NCBI RefSeq assembly: GCF_004917065.1 | Contig: NZ_SSYA01000001.1 | Location: forward strand, 1,744,161-1,808,160 | Length of the DNA stretch: 64,000 bases | DNA from: Geomonas ferrireducens | Lineage (GTDB): Bacteria; Desulfobacterota; Desulfuromonadia; Geobacterales; Geobacteraceae | Direction of reading: 5' to 3' | Shown here: in pieces, positions 29,190 through 36,100 of the stretch | Position numbering within the stretch: position 1 is the first letter of the stretch | Layout: each line of letters starts with the position of its first letter | Position numbers and translations under genes: made by a program | The notes under the pieces: generated by a model | What the model saw: the letters and a program-made list of their open reading frames with translations, nothing else | What the model was told of the DNA's origin: nothing | Databases searched by the model: none

Positions 29190-30452
29190 ATGGAGCCGCG
29201 CCAACTGCTTGAGAGGATGTTCCAAGCCGCCGTCCGTTCCGCTCTGCCGGAGCATTGCCTGAAGGCCCATCTCCCCGAGCTTCCCCGCGGGAGAGTTGTC
29301 GTGATCGGTGCCGGCAAGGCGTCCGCCGCCATGGCGCGCGCCTTCGAGGAGGCATGGCCCGGCGAGATCTCCGCCGGCCTCGTGGTCACGCGCTACGGCT
29401 ACGAGGTCCCCTGTCTCCGCATCGAGATCGTGAGCGCCGCACACCCCGTTCCGGACGAGGCCGGCCGAGGCGCCGCAAGGCGCATGCTCGAACTGGTGGA
29501 CCGCCTTACCCCCGACGACCTCGTCGTCTGCCTCATCTCCGGCGGCGGCTCCGCGCTCCTGCCGCTCCCCCTCCCGGGCGTGACCCTCGAGGAAAAACAG
29601 GAGTTGGGTCGCGCCCTGCTCGCCTGCGGCGCGAGCATCTCCGAGATCAACTGCGTCCGGCGTCATCTCTCCGCCGTCAAAGGGGGACGGCTTGCCGCCG
29701 CCTGTCATCCGGCGCGCGTCGTTACCCTTGCCATCTCCGACGTGCCGGGCGACGGCCCGACCGACATCGCCTCCGGCCCCACCGTTGCAGATCCGACCAC
29801 CTGCGCCGATGCGCTTGCCGTCATCGACCGCTACGGCATCAAGCTGCCCGACCACCTGCTTCAATGCCTCGGCTCCGCGCGCGGCGAGTCGGTCAAGCCG
29901 GGGGACCCGCGCCTTGCGCGCGCGGAATTCCGGCTCGTCGCCACGCCGCAGGGCGCCTTGGAAGCAGCGGCGGAAACGGCGCGCCGGGAGGGGGTCGCCG
30001 CGTACATCCTGAGCGACAGGATAGAGGGGGAGGCGCGCGAGGTCGGCAAGGTCATGGCCGGGCTTGCCCTGCAGGTCGCGCGTCGCGCCGAACCTTTTCA
30101 AGCCCCCTGCGTGCTCCTCTCCGGAGGCGAAACGACGGTTACGGTGAAGGGTAAAGGGCGCGGCGGGCGCAACGTGGAGTTCCTGCTCGCCCTGGCGGTG
30201 GCACTTGATGGCGCGAAAGGGATCTATGCCCTCGCCGGTGACACCGATGGTGTGGACGGGCAGGAGGAGGTCGCGGGGGGATTCGTGACGCCGGAACTGC
30301 TTAAAAGGGCATGGAGTTTGGGGATCAACCCGAGGGCGCGCCTGGACGACAACGACGGACACGGTTTCTTCGAGGCTCTGGGGGAAAGTCTGGTCACCGG
30401 CCCCACCCTCACCAACGTGAACGACTTCAGGGCGATACTGGTGACCGGGTAG
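29190..30452 (+). CDS. Glycerate 2-kinase (MOFRL family)
   Basis: A 420-residue kinase of the GckA/TtuD (DUF4147-MOFRL) family, which phosphorylates glycerate in the serine/glyoxylate or hydroxypyruvate routes. The N-terminal domain has VVVIGAGKASAAMARAFEE (about 36-54), VSAAHPVPDE, LISGGGSALLP (about 115-125) and ISDVPGDGPTDIASGPTVADPTT (about 190-212). The C-terminal MOFRL domain has LSGGETTVTVKGKGRGGRNVEFLLALA and ALAGDTDGVDG. The ATG follows AGGAGGAG. It converges on the next gene with 4 bp between stop codons. Confidence 0.9.
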   Translation: MEPRQLLERMFQAAVRSALPEHCLKAHLPELPRGRVVVIGAGKASAAMARAFEEAWPGEISAGLVVTRYGYEVPCLRIEIVSAAHPVPDEAGRGAARRMLELVDRLTPDDLVVCLISGGGSALLPLPLPGVTLEEKQELGRALLACGASISEINCVRRHLSAVKGGRLAAACHPARVVTLAISDVPGDGPTDIASGPTVADPTTCADALAVIDRYGIKLPDHLLQCLGSARGESVKPGDPRLARAEFRLVATPQGALEAAAETARREGVAAYILSDRIEGEAREVGKVMAGLALQVARRAEPFQAPCVLLSGGETTVTVKGKGRGGRNVEFLLALAVALDGAKGIYALAGDTDGVDGQEEVAGGFVTPELLKRAWSLGINPRARLDDNDGHGFFEALGESLVTGPTLTNVNDFRAILVTG

Positions 30453-30456
30453 CAGG

Positions 30457-30786
30457 TCAGCGCTGCGGTTCGGTCATCATCTTTTTCATCACGAGAACGA
30501 GGAAGGCGACCGCGGCGATGAGGGCCATGTCCTCGAGGGAGTTCCATGGCTTGAAGGTGAGTGCGGAATGGCTGTAGTAGTCGGAGAAGTAGCGGGCAAG
30601 GCCGGACAACAGGGAAACGAGGACGGCGCCGCGCGCGCCGTTAAGCCAGGAGACCAGGGCGACCGGTCCGAGGTAGAAAAGAAGCAGCGAGTAGTCCCCC
30701 GTCACGTAATCGACGTAGCCAAGGACGATCACCAGCAGATACCCGCAGGTTACCAGCCCTTCCCAGCTGTAAGCGACTTTGCGCAT
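30457..30786 (-). CDS. Small integral membrane protein, function unknown
   Basis: A 109-residue protein with three or four predicted membrane helices (about 10-28, 34-48, 52-66, 85-103). The sequence GYVDYVTGDYSLLLFYLGPVALVSW resembles the membrane sensor module found at the N-terminus of some Geobacter kinases and diguanylate cyclases, but no output domain follows here. It may be a stand-alone or truncated sensor module. It sits tail to tail with the glycerate kinase gene. Confidence 0.65.
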   Translation of the reverse strand: MRKVAYSWEGLVTCGYLLVIVLGYVDYVTGDYSLLLFYLGPVALVSWLNGARGAVLVSLLSGLARYFSDYYSHSALTFKPWNSLEDMALIAAVAFLVLVMKKMMTEPQR

Positions 30787-30851
30787 CAGCCCCCCGTGTT
30801 GTCATTGCACTCCCGCCCGAGCGGGCTCAGGTTTACGGCACGGCATCAACT

Positions 30852-30888
30852 GAAAAAGCCGCCCGATGGTAATCCAAGGGGCGGCTTT
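30852..30888 (-). terminator. Intrinsic terminator after the Lys/Ala-rich gene
   Basis: AAAGCCGCC (30855-30863) pairs with GGCGGCTTT (30880-30888); on the minus strand the stem ends in a run of five T, 23 bp after the small exported-protein gene. The hairpin is nearly symmetrical and might act in both directions. Confidence 0.8.
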
Positions 30889-30910
30889 AACGTTACAGGT
30901 TAAGACCTGA

Positions 30911-31153
30911 TTACTTCGCAGCCGGAGCAGCTTCAGCGGCCGGAGCTTTCTCGTCTTTTTTCTCGGCTTTCTTTGCTTTCTTTGCTTTCTTAACAGCTTT
31001 CTTCTTGGCAACTTTCTTAGCCGGAGCTTTTTCTTCTTTCTTAGCTTCCGGAGCGGCCGGAGCAGCAGCCGGAGCAGCGTCAGCAGCGAAAACAACACCA
31101 GCGAAAGCAACAGCAACGAGAGCAGCGACTACGGAGGAAACGATCTTTTTCAT
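30911..31153 (-). CDS. Exported Lys/Ala-rich small protein
   Basis: An 80-residue protein with a clear signal peptide (MKKIVSSVVAALVAVAFAGVVFA, cleavage after AFA or VFA). The mature part is almost only Ala, Lys, Pro and Glu: an AAPAAAPAAPE lead, a strongly basic middle (KKVAKKKAVKKAKKAKKAEKK) and an EKAPAAEAAPAAK tail. The composition resembles histone-H1-like tails, but export places it in the periplasm or outside. Function unknown; binding to peptidoglycan, LPS, DNA or cytochromes are guesses. A sigma-54-type promoter and a terminator flank it, so it is a single highly regulated gene. Confidence 0.8.
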   Translation of the reverse strand: MKKIVSSVVAALVAVAFAGVVFAADAAPAAAPAAPEAKKEEKAPAKKVAKKKAVKKAKKAKKAEKKDEKAPAAEAAPAAK

Positions 31154-31202
31154 TGTGGATCTCCTAAAGTTTGTTGTGGTTTGAACTTCTGTCTTCTCCC
31201 TT

Positions 31203-31219
31203 AGCATTCCCCGTGCCAA
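31203..31219 (-). promoter_or_regulatory. Sigma-54-type promoter of the Lys/Ala-rich gene
   Basis: The minus strand reads TTGGCACGGGGAATGCT: -24 GG and -12 GC are spaced by exactly 10 bp, and TTGGCACG matches the consensus. It lies about 50 bp before the start codon. RpoN promoters need an enhancer-binding protein; two palindromes just upstream (31222-31256) are candidate sites. Confidence 0.75.
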
Positions 31220-31221
31220 GT

Positions 31222-31256
31222 CTTGCAGCCGTGATGCAAGTTGCAGAAATTGCAAC
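31222..31256. promoter_or_regulatory. Two adjacent TTGCA/TGCAA palindromes upstream of the sigma-54 promoter
   Basis: CTTGCA-N7-TGCAAG (31222-31240) and GTTGCA-N5-TGCAAC (31240-31256) share the same half-site and abut each other just behind the -24 element. They may bind an activator, although they sit closer than usual enhancer sites. Confidence 0.5.
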
Positions 31257-31485
31257 AATAGATCTCATCCAGAGCGAGAACGGGGAGCGCGCAGCGATGC
31301 CGGGAGCCTCGGGCGATACCTCAAATGAGGCATAGTATCTCGCAAATGAGTCAGTCGCTCCCTGCCACGGACTGTGCCGTGGCGGCAGCCCGGAGGGGAC
31401 CGGCAGGGGACACGTTTGACTTGGGGCTGCAAGGTGCTATTCAATAAGACGTTTGTCAGTCAAAAGAACTCAAGGAGGGAACAGG

Positions 31486-31773
31486 ATGAAACTCATAGCA
31501 CACAAAAACGTTGTCTTAACCTTGCGCGTTGCAGCTTTTGCCCTCGTATTCGCCGGTGGCTATCTGTGCGGTTCGGTTACCGAGCACAGGGCCGACGCGC
31601 AGATGGGCGACCTCGGTTCGGAATTGCTGCAAAGAGCCGCCGGCAGCGGCGGCGTGATCGGCAGCGTCGCGCAACTGGGCACCACCATCTCCGACATGGA
31701 GAAGAACGTGAGCGGTCTGCAGAAGAACATCGACACCCTGAAAAAGGTGAAGGCGGCTTTGGGGGGCAAATAG
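31486..31773 (+). CDS. Small membrane-anchored or exported protein, function unknown
   Basis: A 95-residue protein: a hydrophobic N-terminal segment (about 9-30, LTLRVAAFALVFAGGYLCGSV) acting as a signal or anchor, then an amphipathic part with a helical tail (MEKNVSGLQKNIDTLKKVKAAL). The ATG at 31486 has an AAGGAGGG ribosome-binding site; a TTG-free in-frame extension to 31453 is unlikely. No family is recognised. It lies just before the riboswitch region but ends before the promoter there, so it is probably transcribed separately. Confidence 0.65.
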   Translation: MKLIAHKNVVLTLRVAAFALVFAGGYLCGSVTEHRADAQMGDLGSELLQRAAGSGGVIGSVAQLGTTISDMEKNVSGLQKNIDTLKKVKAALGGK

Positions 31774-31826
31774 GAGCGGCACGCCTGCCTGTTCGCCGGA
31801 CGTATCAACATATGCAGGAAATCTCA

Positions 31827-31855
31827 TTGACATGCTTTTCGACGTGAGATATGTT
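31827..31855 (+). promoter_or_regulatory. Sigma-70 promoter of the first GEMM leader
   Basis: TTGACA (31827-31832) and TATGTT (31850-31855) are separated by 17 bp. Transcription would start near 31862, about 20 bp before the riboswitch aptamer. Confidence 0.75.
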
Positions 31856-31879
31856 TTCGTTCGCAATACCAGAGAAGGA

Positions 31880-31991
31880 TAGACGACAATACTAAACCAT
31901 CCGCGAGGATGGGACGGAAAGCCTACAGGGTCTCACCGAGACAGCCGGGTCGCCGAAATATCACTTAAGATATCGAGGCCCCGGCTTTTTT
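31880..31991 (+). ncRNA. GEMM-I cyclic-dinucleotide riboswitch with terminator (cGAMP-like subtype)
   Basis: The aptamer shows the GEMM-I core: AAACC-(hairpin ATCCGCGAGGAT)-GGGACGGAAAGCC, then a second hairpin (GTCTC/GAGAC) and AGCCGGGTCGCCGA. The 3' side overlaps an intrinsic terminator: GCCGGG (31944-31949) pairs with CCCGGC (31980-31985), an inner ATATC/GATAT stem, and T6 at 31986-31991. This arrangement fits a ligand-on switch. The leader AATACTAAACC in place of GGGCAAACC resembles the Geobacter GEMM-Ib class reported to bind 3',3'-cGAMP; I judge this from memory. It controls the hemerythrin-like gene. Confidence 0.85.
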
Positions 31992-32073
31992 GCGTTCATG
32001 GGGCGTGCGAAACGTATCAAGCTTGCAGCGTTAACATTCCGGTGACTGGCATGACGCCATGTACGGAGGGCTT

Positions 32074-32493
32074 ATGTTTAACACGAAATGGACCCCAGAT
32101 CTGGTGATCGGCATCGATGACGTCGACCAGTGTCACCAGTACATCGTCAGGATGATAAACGACGCGTACGACGGCTTCGTGGTCGGCATCAACCCTGAGA
32201 GTTACATCCTCGATGAGATCCTGGTCTGCATGTCACAGTGCTTCGACTACGAGCAGATGCTGATGATGGAGAACTGTTATCCAGATTTCCTCGCGCACCG
32301 GGACGAGCACGAGCTTTTCAGGCAGAGGATGATAGACGTGCACAGTCGCCGCAACAAAGAGGGGAACCTGACCATCGACCTGCTGGTCATCCTGGACCAC
32401 TGGGTCAACCGTCATATAAGGGAGTGCGACGCGAAGCTCGGGGAGTATGTGGCGGAGTTCTCGGCGCCTGAAGGGATGTGCCGTACGGCGTGA
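32074..32493 (+). CDS. Bacteriohemerythrin-like protein with a ligand substitution
   Basis: A 139-residue four-helix hemerythrin-fold protein. Diiron ligand positions are visible: His in DDVDQCHQY (about 21), Glu in CFDYEQ, two His in YPDFLAHRDEH and the His/Asp pair in WVNRHIRECD. The His expected before Phe in the family HFxxE motif is Cys here (CFDYE). Hemerythrins bind O2 or sense redox state. The ATG at 32074 has a GGAGGG ribosome-binding site. Expression should depend on the upstream GEMM riboswitch, linking it to cyclic-dinucleotide signalling. Confidence 0.85.
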   Translation: MFNTKWTPDLVIGIDDVDQCHQYIVRMINDAYDGFVVGINPESYILDEILVCMSQCFDYEQMLMMENCYPDFLAHRDEHELFRQRMIDVHSRRNKEGNLTIDLLVILDHWVNRHIRECDAKLGEYVAEFSAPEGMCRTA

Positions 32494-32635
32494 AACGGGG
32501 AGAAGGGTGCTGCGGGCTGTGCTGCGTAGGCAAAAGAGGGGAGGCAAAAAAAGTAAAGGTATGTAAAAAAAATGTTGCAATCGATAAAGTCATCTGCTAA
32601 AAGGTGACCCGTCGTTACAAAACTTTAAGTAAAGT

Positions 32636-32742
32636 TCTCCGAACGGGCAAAACCAGAGTGATCTGGTGACGCAAAGCCACGGGTCCTGACATAAAGGATA
32701 GCCGGGTTGCCGAAGAGATGAGTTACCATCTTGGCATCCGGC
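32636..32742 (+). ncRNA. Second GEMM-I riboswitch (c-di-GMP-like subtype)
   Basis: This leader has the canonical core GGGCAAAACC, hairpin CAGAGTGATCTG, GTGACGCAAAGCCACGGG, a second hairpin (TCCT/AGGA) and AGCCGGGTTGCCGA. The conserved G run before CAAA differs from the first aptamer and fits the c-di-GMP-binding class. The 3' part can extend into a hairpin (GCCGGG to CCGGC at 32738-32742) but without a U-run; a separate strong terminator lies at 32757-32797. It precedes the 53-residue gene and, farther on, the giant DUF11 gene. Confidence 0.85.
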
Positions 32743-32756
32743 TTATACCGACTCAA

Positions 32757-32797
32757 GGGGCGCTCTCATCTTTGGCAGATGTGAGCGCCCTTTTTTT
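32757..32797 (+). terminator. Intrinsic terminator behind the second GEMM aptamer
   Basis: A 14-bp stem with one mismatch (GGGCGCTCTCATCT at 32758-32771 with AGATGTGAGCGCCC at 32777-32790), loop of five, then T7 at 32791-32797. It sits between the aptamer and the 53-residue gene, so it may be the expression platform of the riboswitch. Confidence 0.85.
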
Positions 32798-32830
32798 ATT
32801 TTGTGTTATGGCAGTTCCGGGAGGCATGCG

Positions 32831-32992
32831 ATGAAAGAGATGACGATACGAACCCTCGATCCTGAGTGGAAGAAGAAGCTCACCGAGTGCATGAAGGAGA
32901 TAGGCCTTCTCTCCGCGCCGCATCTGCAGGTCACGGTGAACATCGCTGATTACCGCGTCTGCGATGCGGTGAGAAACGAGCGGATGAAGTAA
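32831..32992 (+). CDS. 53-residue protein behind the GEMM riboswitch, function unknown
   Basis: A small, charged, soluble protein with no signal peptide (starts MKEMTIRTLDPEWKKKLTEC, ends VRNERMK). The ATG at 32831 has a CGGGAGG ribosome-binding site; a longer in-frame start at 32801 has none. It shows no family that I recognise. Its place directly after a riboswitch-terminator unit and before the giant-protein operon suggests a regulatory or effector role in the same cyclic-dinucleotide response; that is inference. Confidence 0.65.
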   Translation: MKEMTIRTLDPEWKKKLTECMKEIGLLSAPHLQVTVNIADYRVCDAVRNERMK

Positions 32993-32995
32993 CAC

Positions 32996-33101
32996 CGGCC
33001 TTCGGGCCGCCATAAAATCGAAAAAGCGGTAAGTCTCATCCCTACGGGGCAAGTGAAACCCGCGTCAACAGCCGAAGCACGGCTGTGGCGCGGGTTTTTT
33101 T
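32996..33101 (+). promoter_or_regulatory. Leader with regulated-looking terminator before the giant DUF11 gene
   Basis: The segment holds a CGGCC-UUCG-GGCCG hairpin (32996-33009), a linker, a CCC-TACG-GGG hairpin (about 33040-33048) and a two-part terminator: AACCCGCG (33057-33064) with CGCGGGTT (33089-33096), inner ACAGCCG/CGGCTGT, then a T7 run. Only 43 bp separate it from the GTG of the giant gene, too little for an obvious independent promoter, so read-through is probably controlled. GCGGT at 33026-33030 could pair with the terminator 5' arm as an antiterminator. It is not a GEMM aptamer. Confidence 0.6.
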
Positions 33102-33144
33102 ATTTTTTACGTGATGTGGTGCAATTTCTTCGTCGAGGGCTGAA

Positions 33145-36100
33145 GTGAGAAATCTTATCCGGATAAAGCTGACGGTATCGATGGTCGCAGGGCTGCTGCT
33201 TCGGACTTCCTCCCGTCTCCGCCTGACTCTAACCGCGCTCCTGCTCCTTGCCGCACTCGGCACGGGTTCGACCGCTTTCGCCGCGGGGATCTTCTGCTCC
33301 CAGTTCGGCGGCGTCGTCGACGGCAACAACCCGGCCACCCTGGCGGCGGTGCGCGGCGCTTCCACCTTCGGGATCGACACGAACTGCACCATCAAGAACT
33401 TCCCCGATTCCATCGGCGGCTTCCCCATCACCAATATAAACTTCAACTTCCCGCAGCATCAGTCCTACTACATCGCTTTCCTGGACGTCTTTTACTACGG
33501 CAACATGTCGTGCAACGACCCGACCCAGTCCGACTTCTGGATCTACTGGGCGCCGGGCGGGTACAACAACATAAGCCCCTCCTGCCAGGCCTTCATGGTG
33601 CCGGTGGACGCGGTCTCCAAGAAGAACCCGTTGGGGCAGACCACCGCAGCGGTCGGCGCCCCCTTCACCTACACCATCAGCGTGCCGCTCCTCGGGAAAC
33701 TCGACGCCTCCGGCACCTTCCAGTACATCTCCAACGCCGACGACGCGACGGTCACCAACGTGGTCATCCCGGACGATCTCACCGCGACCGGGGCGGCACT
33801 CAGCTACGTGACCAACACCGCATACCTGGTGAACCCGTCGACCGGCGCAAGAACCCTGCTGAACGGCGGCGCCCCCCTTGTGCCGGGTGCCAGCGCCTCC
33901 TGGCTTTCCAGCCACCCCGGCATCCTCTCCGACGGCAGAAAGCACCTGGTCTTCTCCTACGAGAACAACGCGGCACTCGCGTCGCTTCCGGCGGGTTACA
34001 ACCTGGAGATCCAGGTCACCGTCGTCCTCGACAACGCCCCCGCGAACGCGAACCTCGCCGGGACCCAGTTCTCCAACACGGCGAAGATGTGGTTCGACAA
34101 GCCGATCAACACGACGAGCATGGTCGACCTCCAGGCCTGGCCCGGCACCACCCCGCCGATGACCGTGGTGGAGCCGGAACTCACCCTCGTGAAAACCGGC
34201 TCGGCCGCAACGGTGAACGTCGACTCGCAGGTGCAATACACCCTGAACGTGCAGAACACCGGCGGGGGGGATGCCTGGAACGCGACCATCACCGACCGCA
34301 TCCCGGCGGGCATGGCGGGGGTGTCCCCAGTGGGAACTCTCTCCGCCCGGATATACGCCTCCGACGGGATCACCCCGGTTACCGCACCGCTTGTGAGCGG
34401 CACCGACTACACATTCACCTGGAGCGGCGGAAGCGGCAACCCGGGGCTTTTGACCCTGACCCTGCTCGACACGGTGAAGATCGCCCCCACCCAGCGACTC
34501 ATCGTGAACTACCAGGCCCAGGTCGACTCCACCGGCGTCGCCTCGGGGGCTACCTTCACCAACATCGCCGGCGCGACCAGGTGGTACAGCGCGGGGAGCA
34601 GCTTCGCCGGGCGCCGCGAGTACGACCGCGCCATCACCGACGGCACCCCGGGTACCATCGATTTCCAGGACGCCTACACGGTGACCGCGGCGCTTGCCGG
34701 CTACTACTTCCAGAAGACGGTCCGCGACGCAACCACCGGGACCAACCCGGCCGCCGCCGCCTTCCCGGGCGATCGGCTGCACTATACGCTTCTTCTGCAG
34801 AACTTCACCTGGCCCCCGCTCTCCAACGTGAGCATAAGTGACGTCCTCCCCGTCGGGCTCGGTTCCATCGCCAACGTGACCGTCACCCCGGCCGGAGGGA
34901 GCACCAGGGTCCTCCAGCCCTCGGGCACCTCCCAGGGTGCGATCACCGTGACCGGGCTCACCCTCCCCGGCGGGGCCACCGCCAACGCTCAGCTCATGAT
35001 CGAGTTCGACGCCACCGTGGACGCGACACTTCAAAACGGCGCCGTCCTTTCCAACCAGGCGAGCGTCACCGGCATCGACAACACCACCGTCCCGGCGACC
35101 AGATGGGCGGGGGTGTCCGACGACCCCTACGTGAACGGCACCGTGCTCCTCGGTTCCGGGGGGGACCCGACCCGGGTGACGGTCCAGGCGCCGGGGGCGC
35201 TCTCCAAGGCGAACCCCGCCCAGGCAACTGCCACCATCGGCCAGCAGTTCAGCTACCTCGTGAAGGTCCCTGCCGTCCCGGCCGAGGTGCCGCTTTACGA
35301 CGTGAGGATCTTGGACAACCTGGGACTCTCCGCCGCCGGGATGAGCTTCGTGAACGCCGAGGTGATCTCGGGAGGGGCGTGGAACCTCACCAACACGGGA
35401 ACGGCCGGCAACGTCATCCTCCAGGACTTGGCCACCGGGGTGGACATACCGGCAGGGGGACAGGTGGTGGTCCAGGTGACGGTCGCGCTGCAAAACGCCG
35501 CCGCCAACAAAAACGGGCTCGGCTTCGCGAACACCGCGTCTTACACCTACAACAAGATTAACGGCGACAGCCTGAGCCAGGCGGCGGGAGGGGCCGCGAC
35601 CACGGCCGCCATGACCGTCGTCGAACCACATCTCACCGCGACCAAGGCGGCGACCTACGCCTCCCCGGCCGGGAAGGACGCCTCGGCGCCCGCGGTGCCG
35701 GGCGACGTGGTGCGCTACACGGTCACCGTCAAGAACGACGGCACCTCTAGGGCCTACGACGCCGACGTGATGGACTTCCTCCCCGCGAACCTCTCTCTCG
35801 TCCCCGGCTCCGCCTCGGCCCAGATCGACGGCGCCACCGTGAGCGGCTTCGTCACCACGCCAGCGGCCCGCGCCGGTGGAGAGGTGGTATGGGGTGCGCA
35901 AAACGGCGACGCGAGCCTCGACATCCCCGCCGGCGGCACCCTGGTAATAAGCTACCTGGCCACCGTGCTCGCGACCGACGGCGCCCCCATCGTGAACCGC
36001 GTCTACGCCGACTGGACCTCTCTCTCCGGCGCCGTCGCGGCAGAGCGCACCGGCGCCGGGTGCCCGAACGTCACCGCGCCCAACAACTACTGCACCGGCC

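Noticed and set aside
32996-33101. Third GEMM riboswitch
   Set aside because: The conserved AAACC / GACGCAAAGCC / AGCCGGGT core is absent, so I leave it as an unassigned leader.
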